From Candidatus Krumholzibacteriia bacterium (lineage in GTDB: Bacteria > Krumholzibacteriota > Krumholzibacteriia > JAJRXK01), in contig JAOZPE010000001.1 of assembly GCA_029932915.1 (NCBI GenBank), positions 96,222-160,221 of the forward strand: DNA of 64,000 nt, given 5' to 3'. Positions 16,980 to 25,688 of this stretch are shown here, piece after piece. Under the pieces are notes generated by a model. The model was not told the origin of the DNA and did not search any database. It worked only from the letters and a program-made list of their open reading frames with translations. Numbering within the stretch: position 1 is the stretch's first letter; every line of letters starts with the position of its first letter. A program made the translations under genes and the position numbers.

Positions 16980-17810
16980 GTGGAATCCAGCCTCGAACTT
17001 CGCAGGGAAGATCTGGAGAGTCTGCGCCGCCGCGCGCAGGCGTATTTCCTGCGGGTGAACCGTCCGGTGGCGAGCCAGGAACTGGCCCGGCATCTCTTCC
17101 GGCTTCGGCCGAACGAATCCATCTCTCCTCTGCTGATCCGGACCCTGCTGGGGCGTGACCGTCGTTTCCAGCGGACCCACCGGGAATTCTGGGAGCTGGC
17201 CCGCTCTCCCTATCGCTACCTGCGTCTGGAGGACGCCACCTTCACCGTGGTCGATCTGGAAGCCACCGGCAGTTCGGTCGCGGCCGACCGGATCATCGAG
17301 GTCGGAATGGTCAGGATCGAGCGCAAGCGGATCCAGAGGCGTTTCTCCAGTCTGGTGAACCCTCTTCGTCCCGTTCCCCGGTGGATCCGTCATCTCACCG
17401 GGATCGAGGATGCCATGCTGCAGGACGCGCCGCGCTTCCACCAGCTCGCACCGAGGATCCTCGAGCTCATGGACGGAAGTATCTTCGTCGCCCACAACGT
17501 CGACTTCGACTACCCCTTCCTCCACCGGCAACTCGAGCAGGCTGGCCATCGGCTCGAGCCCATGCCTCAGCTCTGCACCGTTCGGCTCTCCCGCCGTCTG
17601 CATCCGGAGTGGGGCCGCTTCCGTCTGGAAGCGGTGGCGCGTCGCCTGTCCATTCCCATGTCCACCCGTCACCGGGCGCTCTCGGACGCGACGGCCACCG
17701 CCTGGGTCCTCCTGGAGGAACTCGAGGAGATGGAGCGCGCGGGTGCGGCGACGGTTGGGGAGGCCCTGGCCATGGCCTGGTCTGCGGCTCCGTCGGCATC
17801 GAGGAGCTGA
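16980..17810 (+). CDS. DEDDh 3'-5' exonuclease, DnaQ/PolC-epsilon type
   Basis: 276-aa protein whose residues ~85-260 form a DnaQ-fold exonuclease. Exo I is FTVVDLEATGSS (Asp, Glu), Exo II AHNVDFDYPFL (Asp) and Exo III HRALSDATAT (His, Asp). It removes nucleotides from 3' ends; related stand-alone proteins act as proofreading subunits or in repair and RNA trimming. The N-terminal ~80 residues (RRRAQAYFLRVNRPVASQEL...) look like a small helical, possibly winged-helix domain I cannot name. GTG 16980 has CGGAG 6 nt upstream. It is separated from the cysteine synthase by a promoter-containing gap. No polymerase gene is adjacent. Confidence 0.85.
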   Translation: MESSLELRREDLESLRRRAQAYFLRVNRPVASQELARHLFRLRPNESISPLLIRTLLGRDRRFQRTHREFWELARSPYRYLRLEDATFTVVDLEATGSSVAADRIIEVGMVRIERKRIQRRFSSLVNPLRPVPRWIRHLTGIEDAMLQDAPRFHQLAPRILELMDGSIFVAHNVDFDYPFLHRQLEQAGHRLEPMPQLCTVRLSRRLHPEWGRFRLEAVARRLSIPMSTRHRALSDATATAWVLLEELEEMERAGAATVGEALAMAWSAAPSASRS

Positions 17811-17865
17811 GCTGCATCCAACCCACTTCCTTCTCCCCGGCCGTTCCTCCCTCGGGGTGGGGCGG

Positions 17866-17895
17866 TTGACGCGGACCTTTCCGAGGTGGTAGCGT
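17866..17895 (+). promoter_or_regulatory. Predicted promoter of the cysteine/cystathionine synthase gene
   Basis: TTGACG (17866-17871), an 18-nt spacer and TAGCGT (17890-17895). The -35 is strong and the -10 weak. It would give a 5' leader of about 57 nt. Confidence 0.45.
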
Positions 17896-17958
17896 GCGGC
17901 CGCAGCCACGCCGCACCCATCGTCGTGAAAGGAGCCAGGGCCCGACGGCCCGCCGTCC

Positions 17959-18993
17959 ATGAGTACCCAGGAAGGAAGCCGCGATCTGCGGGTCTACGAA
18001 GTCATCACCGATGCCATCGGCCATACCCCACTGGTGCGTCTGCACAAGTTGCCCGATCCCGATGGGGCGAAGGTCTACGTGAAGGTGGAGATGATGAATC
18101 CCGGCGGCAGCGTGAAGGATCGGATCGGTGCCTCCATGCTCGACGCGGCCGAGAAGGAAGGACTGCTGCGTCCGGGCGGAACGGTGGTGGAATCGACCAG
18201 CGGGAACACCGGGGTGGGCCTGGCGCTCTCCTGCGCGGTGAGAGGATACAAACTCATCTGCACCATGCCGGACAAGATGAGCCAGGAGAAGATCGATCTG
18301 CTGAGGGCCATGGGCGCCGAGGTCATCGTGACGCCGACCGCCGTCGCGGCCGACCATCCCGACAGCTACTACTCGGTGGCCAAGAGGATCGCCGAGAGCA
18401 CCGAGAACTGCTACTGGACGAACCAGTACTTCAACGACGCCAACCCCCGCGCGCACTACGAGACGACCGGCCCGGAGTTGTGGGAACAGACCGAAGGCAG
18501 GATCTCCGCCTTCGTGGCCGGGATGGGCACCTGCGGCACGGTCAGCGGAACCGGTCGTTACCTGAAGGAACAGAACCCGAAGGTGCGGATCGTCGGGGTC
18601 GACGCCGTCGGCAGCGTGCTCAAGCAATGGTTCGACACCGGTGAGATGGGTGACGCCCACCCCTACAAGGTGGAAGGGATCGGCGAGGACCTCATTCCCA
18701 GTGTGTTCTACCGGGATGCGGTGGACGAGGTCCGTCAGATCGACGACAAGACCTCGTTCCTCACCACTCGCCGTCTGGTGAAGGAAGAGGGAATCTTCGC
18801 CGGTGGTTCGAGCGGGGCAGCGGTGGCGGCAGCCATCGATGTCGCGCGCGAGATGAAGCCCGATGACATCGTGGTTGCTCTGTTGCCCGATTCGGGTAGC
18901 AAGTACATCTCGAAGATCTTCAACGACGAGTGGATGCGTGAGAACGGTTTCCTCGACGAAGAGGAAGGGAAGTCGGCGAGTGGAGCCGAGTGA
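17959..18993 (+). CDS. PLP-dependent cysteine synthase / cystathionine beta-synthase
   Basis: Fold-type II PLP enzyme (344 aa). It has the Schiff-base lysine in NPGGSVKDR, the substrate loop STSGNTG, the phosphate-binding glycine loop GMGTCGTVSGTG and the C-terminal PDSGSKYISKIF. The C-terminal segment NDEWMRENGFLDEE and the overall length resemble bacterial cystathionine beta-synthases without regulatory CBS domains. O-acetylserine sulfhydrylase activity cannot be excluded. The reaction is beta-replacement on serine or an activated serine to give cysteine or cystathionine. Monocistronic by context: a promoter precedes it and another promoter overlaps its stop. No met or cys genes flank it. 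Confidence 0.88.
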   Translation: MSTQEGSRDLRVYEVITDAIGHTPLVRLHKLPDPDGAKVYVKVEMMNPGGSVKDRIGASMLDAAEKEGLLRPGGTVVESTSGNTGVGLALSCAVRGYKLICTMPDKMSQEKIDLLRAMGAEVIVTPTAVAADHPDSYYSVAKRIAESTENCYWTNQYFNDANPRAHYETTGPELWEQTEGRISAFVAGMGTCGTVSGTGRYLKEQNPKVRIVGVDAVGSVLKQWFDTGEMGDAHPYKVEGIGEDLIPSVFYRDAVDEVRQIDDKTSFLTTRRLVKEEGIFAGGSSGAAVAAAIDVAREMKPDDIVVALLPDSGSKYISKIFNDEWMRENGFLDEEEGKSASGAE

Positions 18994-18994
18994 C

Positions 18995-19023
18995 TTGACG
19001 TCACGGCCCCGCTTCCGTATGAT
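18995..19023 (+). promoter_or_regulatory. Strong sigma-70-type promoter for the small Cys-motif genes
   Basis: TTGACG (18995-19000), a 17-nt spacer and TATGAT (19018-19023) make the best housekeeping promoter in the window. It starts just after the upstream stop codon. Predicted start is near 19030, leaving an ~85-nt leader. Confidence 0.7.
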
Positions 19024-19113
19024 CGGCCCTGCCGTTGGTTGCTTCTGTGTGTTCAGCTTCCTGAGCAACGGTGACGTTCGAGGTAAGTGATGATTCAGTC
19101 TCAGGGAGGGAAG

Positions 19114-19299
19114 ATGACGAAGTCGGAAGACTCGACCCTGGTCAAGGAAAAACGCTTCGTAAGGTATGATCAACTCATTGCAAAGGCTGAACGAGAGGGA
19201 CGGATCAACGGGAACTACCGGTGCCTCGTTTGCGGAATGCGTTACCACACCAAGGAAGAGGCCGAGGACTGCTGCAAGATCGTGGGCACATCGCGGTAG
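19114..19299 (+). CDS. Small protein with CxxC and CC motif, putative zinc ribbon
   Basis: 61-aa cytosolic protein, charged at the N-terminus (MTKSEDSTLVKEKR). Its C-terminal half reads CLVCGMRYHTKEEAEDCC, four cysteines able to hold one zinc. ATG 19114 is chosen because GGGAGGG lies just upstream; the track GTG 19087 adds nine unlikely residues. It sits under a strong promoter and is followed after 30 nt by another CxxC protein, so the two are probably one transcript. I do not know a named family. Similar small zinc-ribbon proteins often bind nucleic acid or act as assembly factors, which is only a guess here. Confidence 0.72.
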   Translation: MTKSEDSTLVKEKRFVRYDQLIAKAEREGRINGNYRCLVCGMRYHTKEEAEDCCKIVGTSR

Positions 19300-19329
19300 G
19301 ACTCGTCATCCCGGGAAGATCGATCACCC

Positions 19330-19716
19330 ATGTCGCCACAGGACACTCTGATGCGCCAATACTGCTCGGTGTGCAAGGACCACCTCGAGATGACGGTGGT
19401 GAGCGACACCAGCGAGGACGGTGTGATCTGGCTGAAGTGTCCACGCTGCAAGGGAATCCTGCCCTACATGGAAGACGTGGAGGGGGAAGAGGATGCCGCC
19501 TCCGGTGCCGAGGACGCACTCGACGAAATCGACATCAGCCGGGCCGTGCCCTATGACCCTTCGCGCGACTACGAGGTGGGCGATGTGGTCCACCATCGGG
19601 GGTGGGATGACTACGGAGTGGTCATCGAGAAGGTGACGCTTCCGGGAAATCGGCAGACCATCCGGGTTCGCTTCAGTGAACACGGTGTGATCCAGCTCAT
19701 CGTCGGCGAGAGTTGA
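19330..19716 (+). CDS. Zinc-ribbon protein with CarD/SH3-like C-terminal barrel
   Basis: 128-aa protein with an N-terminal pair of CxxC motifs (CSVC at ~12, CPRC at ~37) making a probable zinc ribbon. An acidic linker follows (EDVEGEEDAASGAEDALDE). The C-terminal ~50 residues (YEVGDVVHHRGWDDYGVVIEK ... RVRFSEHGVIQLIV) have the small beta-barrel pattern found in CarD/TRCF-like and DUF3553-like domains. Such proteins often touch RNA polymerase or DNA, but function here is inferred. An alternative ATG at 19351 is preceded by AGGA and would still keep both CxxC motifs. Likely co-transcribed with the 61-aa Cys protein. Confidence 0.75.
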   Translation: MSPQDTLMRQYCSVCKDHLEMTVVSDTSEDGVIWLKCPRCKGILPYMEDVEGEEDAASGAEDALDEIDISRAVPYDPSRDYEVGDVVHHRGWDDYGVVIEKVTLPGNRQTIRVRFSEHGVIQLIVGES

Positions 19717-19757
19717 TCCTCCCGCACGGCTCCTGGCCCCCACCGGGGGAATGACAG

Positions 19758-20600
19758 ATGAACACCCTCGTTCGGGTCGCGGTGACCGTTCTGCTTCTGT
19801 CGTCCGCCGCGGGAGGGACCCGTGCGGCCGTCGGTGTGCATCAGCCGCTCATGCCCCCGGTGCCTTTCGATCCCCTCGACTTCCCCGATCGCTCCAGTCC
19901 CATCGATCTGCAGGCGTGTGTCTACCGTCTCGGCGACGGCACCCGGGCGGAGTGGTACCACCTCAACGGGTGGACGCGGCTGACCTCGCGGGTCTCCCTG
20001 GGCGGCGGGATCAGCTATACGATGCTCGAGGAGGACGGTGAGGTGGGCAACGGGGGTGCGCCGGCCTGGGTGGCCCTGTCCACCCATCTGGGTGGCCCAG
20101 GACGCTTCGGCCTGGCCTTCGACATCGATGGCACCGTTCCCTTCGGCGACGACGACCTCTACCCCGTCTCCAGTGATGCAGCCTCGGTGGGGCTGCGTGT
20201 ACGCCTGTCGCCGGGGTGGGTGGCCGGGGGGCGAAGCTGGATTGGCTGGAGGACGCGCCGGGTGTCGCCTCCGAGCAAGGGGAATCGCCCCGATGGGCGT
20301 CCGGGGGAGGATTGGCCCTCGGGCAGCGCTCTCGTGGCCGGCTGGCACACGGTGACCCCGCGCTGGGACGGGGCACTCATCATCCGCTACGACATGGCCG
20401 GCCTGCCCGAGACCTTCTGGTACCAGGGAGAGGCCACCTGGTATCCCACCGGGGATCTGGGCCTGAGGGTGGGGGCTGCGGCCACCAGCGGTCCCGCCGA
20501 GCATCGCCCCATGGACTGGTCGTGGCTGGTCGGGGTCCGGTGGCGGCCGGCGGCGGTCCACGCCGTTCCGGGGGCAGGAGACCTTCCTGCCGGAAAATAA
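19758..20600 (+). CDS. Exported beta-rich protein, possibly a small outer-membrane barrel
   Basis: 280-aa protein with a signal peptide (MNTLVRVAVTVLLLSSAAGGTRA). The mature part is rich in Gly, Trp and aromatic residues with alternating hydrophobicity (SLGGGISYTML, FGLAFDIDGTVPFGDDD, GLRVGAAATSG), typical of an outer-membrane beta-barrel of the DUF3187/porin-like kind. I cannot name the family. No catalytic motif is seen. ATG 19758 lacks a strong ribosome site (GGGGGAATGAC upstream). It is the last gene before the divergently styled AT-rich gap that carries the promoter of the sigma-54 activator. Confidence 0.65.
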   Translation: MNTLVRVAVTVLLLSSAAGGTRAAVGVHQPLMPPVPFDPLDFPDRSSPIDLQACVYRLGDGTRAEWYHLNGWTRLTSRVSLGGGISYTMLEEDGEVGNGGAPAWVALSTHLGGPGRFGLAFDIDGTVPFGDDDLYPVSSDAASVGLRVRLSPGWVAGGRSWIGWRTRRVSPPSKGNRPDGRPGEDWPSGSALVAGWHTVTPRWDGALIIRYDMAGLPETFWYQGEATWYPTGDLGLRVGAAATSGPAEHRPMDWSWLVGVRWRPAAVHAVPGAGDLPAGK

Positions 20601-20616
20601 ATTTACGGACGATAAC

Positions 20617-20646
20617 TTGTTTTCTGCCTTGAAGATGGCGTAGAGT
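20617..20646 (+). promoter_or_regulatory. Promoter candidate for the giant sigma-54 activator
   Basis: TTGTTT (20617-20622), an 18-nt spacer and TAGAGT (20641-20646), within a locally AT-rich stretch. Predicted start is near 20653, which supports translation from ATG 20694 rather than the leaderless ATG 20652. Confidence 0.45.
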
Positions 20647-20693
20647 CACAAATGGAACCTGCGTGGGGCGGGATCCATCTGCCGGAGGCGGAC

Positions 20694-23600
20694 ATGGACG
20701 AGAGTCTGGTGGCGCATCGTTTCCAGCGCCTGGTGCCCTTGCACGAAGACGAGGACCTCCGTCTCGACCTGGCCCGCGATGTGGCCTCCGATACCCTGGG
20801 CTCCTTGCTGACGGTGGGCTCGAAGGCCGACAGCACCGGAGAACTGTCGCTGCGGATCCGGCTGAAGTTCTTCAAGTCGGGCCGTCTGTTCCGGCCCATG
20901 CGTCCGGTGGCGGTCGTCGCCAGCGACGAGGGACTCCATTTCCTGTTGCCGGCGATCGAGGCCCATCCCTGGGAGAGCCACCTGCTGGCCTCCGATGGAG
21001 AGGTGGCACTGCGGGACCTGAGGGCCATCCGTGACGGTCTGAACGAGCACGAGAAGGGGGGCTTCCCCGCCGGGCGTCTGCGGCTGGATACCCTGTATCG
21101 TGACGAACAGGGCCCCTTCTTCCTGCCGGTCGCCTACGTGTTGCCGTCCGCCTCGAGTTCGTCCTATCACGATCCGGTCCTGTGCCGTCAGGAGTGCCGG
21201 GAGCTGCGCGAGGAACTGGCCGGCCTGTGCCGGCGCTACCTGAAGATGGCCGGTACGCGGCTGCCCGAGGAACAGCGGGCCGAGGTCGAGGCGATCCAGC
21301 ACGAGCTGGTGCAGGAGCGGCCGGAGGCGCCGACCGCCCGTCATCTACGTCCGCTGGTGCAGACCCTCGATGTGCTTCGGGAGGAGGGTGGGGCCCTCCT
21401 GGTCAAGGGGAGCACCGCCAGTCTGCTGGAGGCGGCCGAGGTCGTCGTCTCCTGGGCGCGCACATCGGAGCGGAGATTGGCGATCCTTCGCCCCCACACC
21501 TGCTCCCCCATCCAGCGGATGCGCCGCGGTGGCGTTCAGGAACACGGCCCGCTCATCCTGCTCCACGGCTTCTCCTCCTACCCGTCCTTCGCCCAGGGGC
21601 TCCAGTATCTGCGTTCGGCGGGTTGGCTGAATTCCCGGGCGATCGTGGTGGTCCTGATCGAGGGTCCCCTGGACGGCGAGGCCACCCGTCTCTTCCTGGA
21701 CGGTCTGCGCGGCAAGGGGTCCGACCGGGGCTTCGAGTGGAACCTGCCGGGCAACGGCTCCTCGCCGCCGGCGGTGATCGATGCCGGCTCGGGACTATCG
21801 GGCCGGATCCTCGAGGCGCTTCAGATCGCCGGCCGGCCACTGGCGGCGGACTTTGTCTGCCGGGCCTTCTCCATCACCGACGATGAGCTGGCCGACGCAG
21901 TAGGGGAGCTTCAGGAGCGGAAGAAGATCGAATGCCTGTACGGCATGGCGGACGACACCGGCTCGCAGCGGCGTCTGCTGGTGAGCTTGCCGATGAACGT
22001 GAAGGTGGAGGTGGGAAGGGAGCGCGAGAGGGAACTCTCCGGTCTGCTGTCCTCGACCCTGGACGCTGCGAAGGGGCGCATGGGTTGGGGACGACTGTGG
22101 CTGCACCTGCAATCGACCCTGCAGGGCGATTCCTCCCGGGCTCCCCTGCTGGTCCGCCAGATCGTCGAACAGTGTGAGAAGGACGATGAGCAGCTCCTGC
22201 AGTACGCCGCGTACGAGTACCTGCTGAAGAGCCCGGAGGGAAGGAAGCAGTCGAAACTGGAGGACCGGGCGCGTGCCGCACTGGTCATGGGCCGGATCCA
22301 CAGCGAGATGGGGGAGACCGACCGGGCGATGGAGATCCTCCGGGAAGCCCTGGACGAAGTGGAGGAACAGGGGGCCCCGGCCAATCCCAAGCTGGTCCTC
22401 CTGGCGGTCGAACTCACCCTGGCCTTGACCGCCATCCACACCAAGCGAAGCGCCTATCTGGAGATCAACCGGCTGGTGCGCGAAGCGCTCGAACGCTATG
22501 AGGAGGACCTCAGTGCGCTTCCCCGCTGCCGTCTGTACCTCGATCTGTCCTGGGCGCTCTTCCGGCTGGGCAGGACGCGCGAGGCGGCGCGCTACTCGGA
22601 ACTGGTGCTGAAGATCCTCGATGCCGAGCACAATCCGCTGGAGGTGGCGCGGGCCTACAACCAACTCGGCCTTCTGCAGTACGAGGAGAGCAATTACTCC
22701 CAGAGCCTGATCAACCTCGAGCGCGCGCTGGTCCTGCGCGAACAGGCGGGCGATTCGATCGCCGTGGCCCGCAGCTACAACAACCTCTCGCTGGTCTACC
22801 GCGCGCTGGGGCGCCTCCTGGAGGCCGAGCGCTGTCTCCATCGCAGTCTCGAGGTGAAGACCAAGGCCGCCGATACCGCCGGTGTGGCGAGCGCGCAACT
22901 CAATCTCGGTTTGCTCGCCATCGTCCAGGGTGATTTCGAGAAGGCGCGGACCTGTGCGGCCGAGTGTCTGCACGCCGCGCGCAGTTGCGGTTCCCTGCGG
23001 CACGAAGCCGAGGCGCATGGGCTGCTCGGCGAGGCGGCCATGGAGGAGGGCAAGTGGGAGGAGGGCCGCGACTACCTGCTTCGCGATCTGGAGATCTGCC
23101 GCACCATCCATCACGACACCGAGCGCCTGGCCACCCTGCGCCGGCTCATCCGGGCCCAGCTCGAGCTCGCTGAATTCGATGAGGTGCGCCAGAGTCTCCG
23201 CGAGGCCCGTGAACTGCTGGACATGGTGCCGTCGCGTTTCGAGGCCTCGATGCTCGATGTCTACGAGGCGCAACTCCTGCGCGGAGAGGGTGAAGCGGAG
23301 AAGGCCCTGTCGCTGCTGGCCAAGGCGGCGCGGAACTTCGGGGCGATCCGCCGCTTCGATCTCCAGGTGGACAGTCTCGCGCGCAAGGTCGACCTGCAGT
23401 GGGAACTCAAGAAGGTCGCCGAGGCGCGGGCCACGCTCCGTCAGGCCCGTGAGATCGCGGCCCGGCAGGAGATCCATCGTCTGCCCGAGCTCTTCGTTCA
23501 ACTCGAGACACGGGTCGGGGGCCACCCGGTCTCCAGCGAGGGCGCCGTCGATCACCACCTGGAGAGTCTGGCCGATCTGCTCGCCCCGGGCGGCGATCTG

Positions 23601-25019
23601 CAGGGCGGCCGGCTGGAGGGCGTGTTGCGATCGATCGCGGCCACCCTGGGCGCCTCGCAGGTGCACCTGATCCATTCCTCGCCCCAGCGGGCGATCAGCT
23701 GGGTGGAGACGGAGATCGTCCGCGACTCGGTTCCCGACGAACTGGAGAAGATCCTGGCCCAGGGGAGGACCGAACCCCTCGACGGCGATGGAGATGTCGA
23801 GCCCTGGCGGATCGTGCGGCTCTGGGGCCAGGAGCCGGGCTGGCTGTGTGTGAAGCGCACCCGGCCCTTCGACGAGAAGGAATTGGCCTTCCTCGCCACG
23901 GTGGCCGGTGTCCTGAGTCTGGGGAGGCAGTCCCCGGTCGTCCAGGCGGTTCCCCACCACAGCCTGGTCGAGGAGCCCGATGCCCAGCCGGGGGCCGCAT
24001 ACGGGATCATCGGAACCAGTCCGGAGATCGTGGGCGTCCTGCGGATGATCGAGATGGTCAAGGACAACGACGTGACCATTCTCATCCTCGGCGAGAACGG
24101 GACGGGCAAGGACCTGGTGGCGCGGGCCATCCACAATGCAGGGGTCCGGTCGAAGAAGGAATTCGTGGCGGTCAACTGTGCCTCGATTCCCTCTTCCCTG
24201 CTGGAGAGCGAACTCTTCGGACACGAGAAGGGGGCGTTCACCTCGGCGGTGGATCGGCGCATCGGGATCTTCGAGCGGGCCGAGGGTGGCAGCGTCTTCC
24301 TCGACGAGATCGCCGAGATGCCTCTGGCCATGCAGGCGAAGCTGTTGCGGGTGTTGCAGGACAAGACCTACACCCGGGTGGGAGGCAGCAAGACCCTTCA
24401 CAGTGACGTTCGCTTGATCGCGGCGACGAACCGCGATCTGTCCCAGGAAGTCGAGCAGGGGCGTTTCCGGATGGACTTGTTCTACCGGCTGAACGTCATC
24501 ACCATCCATCTGCCTGCGCTGCGCGAACATCGCGAGGACATCCGCCCTCTGGTCCATCACTTCCTGCACTCGTTCTCCGAGGAATTCCACCGGCCGGTGC
24601 GGGGCATCACCGACGAGGCCATCGAACGGCTCATGGATTACGACTGGCCGGGCAACATTCGCGAGCTGGAGAACGTAATCAAGAAGGCCATCGTCTTCGC
24701 CAGCCACGATCTGCTGCGGGTGGAAGACATGCCGCGTCTGGGTTCGCGGTCGTTGTCGACGCGACCCCGGGCCGGAGTCGCCGAAACCGTGCGGAGTCTG
24801 GTGGAGGGACGGGATTTCTCCGAGGACCGTCCCCTGATGCCGCGCCTGGAGCTGGAGTTGGCCTGGGAACTGGTCCAGGCGGTGGGCAACAAGACCAAGG
24901 CCGCCCGTCTGCTGGGCATCACCAAGCCCACGCTCTACAGTCGTCTACGACGGTACCAGGAGCTGGGTGAAGGGGATGTGGCCCGTCTGCGCTCGAAGAG
25001 TGGGCGGGGGGGAAAATGA
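20694..25019 (+). CDS. Giant TPR-GAF-AAA sigma-54-dependent transcriptional activator
   Basis: 1441 aa from ATG 20694, which has GGAGG 5 nt upstream (track start 20652 lacks one). Residues 1-~200 are divergent and may be a degenerate kinase-like domain. A region near 290-430 resembles a STAND ATPase with winged helix but shows no P-loop. About 520-960 is a TPR array (repeats of the type ARAYNQLGLLQYEESNYSQS). A GAF-like region (~980-1090) precedes the sigma-54 AAA+ module: Walker A GENGTGKD (~1133), the sigma-54 contact loop reading GAFTSA instead of GAFTGA (~1181), and DEIAEMP. A Fis-type helix-turn-helix ends it (ARLLGITKPTLYSRLRR). It should activate sigma-54 promoters in response to a protein or ligand sensed by the TPR/GAF parts. 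A sigma-54 promoter lies 650 nt downstream. Confidence 0.9.
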   Translation: MDESLVAHRFQRLVPLHEDEDLRLDLARDVASDTLGSLLTVGSKADSTGELSLRIRLKFFKSGRLFRPMRPVAVVASDEGLHFLLPAIEAHPWESHLLASDGEVALRDLRAIRDGLNEHEKGGFPAGRLRLDTLYRDEQGPFFLPVAYVLPSASSSSYHDPVLCRQECRELREELAGLCRRYLKMAGTRLPEEQRAEVEAIQHELVQERPEAPTARHLRPLVQTLDVLREEGGALLVKGSTASLLEAAEVVVSWARTSERRLAILRPHTCSPIQRMRRGGVQEHGPLILLHGFSSYPSFAQGLQYLRSAGWLNSRAIVVVLIEGPLDGEATRLFLDGLRGKGSDRGFEWNLPGNGSSPPAVIDAGSGLSGRILEALQIAGRPLAADFVCRAFSITDDELADAVGELQERKKIECLYGMADDTGSQRRLLVSLPMNVKVEVGRERERELSGLLSSTLDAAKGRMGWGRLWLHLQSTLQGDSSRAPLLVRQIVEQCEKDDEQLLQYAAYEYLLKSPEGRKQSKLEDRARAALVMGRIHSEMGETDRAMEILREALDEVEEQGAPANPKLVLLAVELTLALTAIHTKRSAYLEINRLVREALERYEEDLSALPRCRLYLDLSWALFRLGRTREAARYSELVLKILDAEHNPLEVARAYNQLGLLQYEESNYSQSLINLERALVLREQAGDSIAVARSYNNLSLVYRALGRLLEAERCLHRSLEVKTKAADTAGVASAQLNLGLLAIVQGDFEKARTCAAECLHAARSCGSLRHEAEAHGLLGEAAMEEGKWEEGRDYLLRDLEICRTIHHDTERLATLRRLIRAQLELAEFDEVRQSLREARELLDMVPSRFEASMLDVYEAQLLRGEGEAEKALSLLAKAARNFGAIRRFDLQVDSLARKVDLQWELKKVAEARATLRQAREIAARQEIHRLPELFVQLETRVGGHPVSSEGAVDHHLESLADLLAPGGDLQGGRLEGVLRSIAATLGASQVHLIHSSPQRAISWVETEIVRDSVPDELEKILAQGRTEPLDGDGDVEPWRIVRLWGQEPGWLCVKRTRPFDEKELAFLATVAGVLSLGRQSPVVQAVPHHSLVEEPDAQPGAAYGIIGTSPEIVGVLRMIEMVKDNDVTILILGENGTGKDLVARAIHNAGVRSKKEFVAVNCASIPSSLLESELFGHEKGAFTSAVDRRIGIFERAEGGSVFLDEIAEMPLAMQAKLLRVLQDKTYTRVGGSKTLHSDVRLIAATNRDLSQEVEQGRFRMDLFYRLNVITIHLPALREHREDIRPLVHHFLHSFSEEFHRPVRGITDEAIERLMDYDWPGNIRELENVIKKAIVFASHDLLRVEDMPRLGSRSLSTRPRAGVAETVRSLVEGRDFSEDRPLMPRLELELAWELVQAVGNKTKAARLLGITKPTLYSRLRRYQELGEGDVARLRSKSGRGGK

Positions 25020-25137
25020 TTCCGGAGTCGGGCGAAGAATCTGCGTTTGGGGGATTCCCAGATGGCGCAGAATTTCGTATAGTGTCTTGGGGTGGTGTCG
25101 GTGGATGTGGGGGATCTCGGCAGTTCGATTCTTCTCG

Positions 25138-25512
25138 ATGAAAGGTTCGTTGGTGTCACGCATTGGCCTTTTCGCTGCCCTGGCGCTGCTTGTCGCCGTG
25201 TTGCTCTCTGTCGTGGTGCAACCGGTCGAGGCGGCCAATACCCTGAGATTCACCCTGGAGGCGGGCCGGCACGAGGTGCGGGTCGACGACCAGACGCTGA
25301 TCATCGAGACCAACCGGGATCTGGTCGTGCGCATCCAGGCCGAGGACGGGTTCATCGAAGGTGTCATCGAAGCGGCCCGGGCCTCCGATGTGGCCCATGT
25401 CGTCATCACGCTGGTGGGCCCTCCCGATCGGGTGATCTTCGGGGGCGATGTCTCCGGCCCGACCACCTTCGACTCGAGCAGTCCAGAGGAGACAGGCGCC
25501 TCGGACGAGTAG
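25138..25512 (+). CDS. Small secreted protein of unknown function
   Basis: 124-aa protein with a strong signal peptide (SRIGLFAALALLVAVLLSVVV, cleavage after VEAA near residue 33). The ~90-residue mature part is beta-rich, begins NTLRFTLEAGRHEVRVDD and ends in a Ser/Asp/Glu tail. ATG 25138 has no good ribosome site. GTG 25153, preceded by AAAGG, would shorten the product by five residues and keep the signal peptide. A TATAGT hexamer at 25078-25083 may be its -10. I recognise no family. Position between the sigma-54 activator and a sigma-54 promoter suggests shared regulation, but it has its own upstream region and probably precedes the sigma-54 start. Confidence 0.65.
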   Translation: MKGSLVSRIGLFAALALLVAVLLSVVVQPVEAANTLRFTLEAGRHEVRVDDQTLIIETNRDLVVRIQAEDGFIEGVIEAARASDVAHVVITLVGPPDRVIFGGDVSGPTTFDSSSPEETGASDE

Positions 25513-25540
25513 AGCCTCGGTTTCAATCCGTTAAAATTCA

Positions 25541-25563
25541 TTACGGACCCGTAAATGTTTTTT
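25541..25563 (+). terminator. Weak terminator after the small secreted gene
   Basis: A 5-bp stem TTACG/CGTAA (loop GACC) is followed by ATG and six T (25558-25563), 28 nt after the stop codon. The U tract is good and the stem is short. Confidence 0.45.
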
Positions 25564-25671
25564 CATGTTTTGCGGGAGGGAGTCTTCTTTCCCCTCTTGG
25601 CCCCTGTGTCTATTTCCTTGTTTCCCAGTGAGTTGAGCGATCCGCCGGGGCCGGCGATAGCCGATCGTGAC

Positions 25672-25688
25672 TTGGCACGCCTCATGCT
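25672..25688 (+). promoter_or_regulatory. Sigma-54 (RpoN) promoter
   Basis: TTGGCACG-CCTC-ATGCT matches the -24/-12 consensus TTGGCACG-N4-TTGCT at all but one base and has the required GG-N10-GC spacing (GG 25674-25675, GC 25686-25687). It points to the beta-propeller gene at 26062. The sigma-54 activator gene ends 650 nt upstream. No other good sigma-54 site was noticed in the window. Confidence 0.8.
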
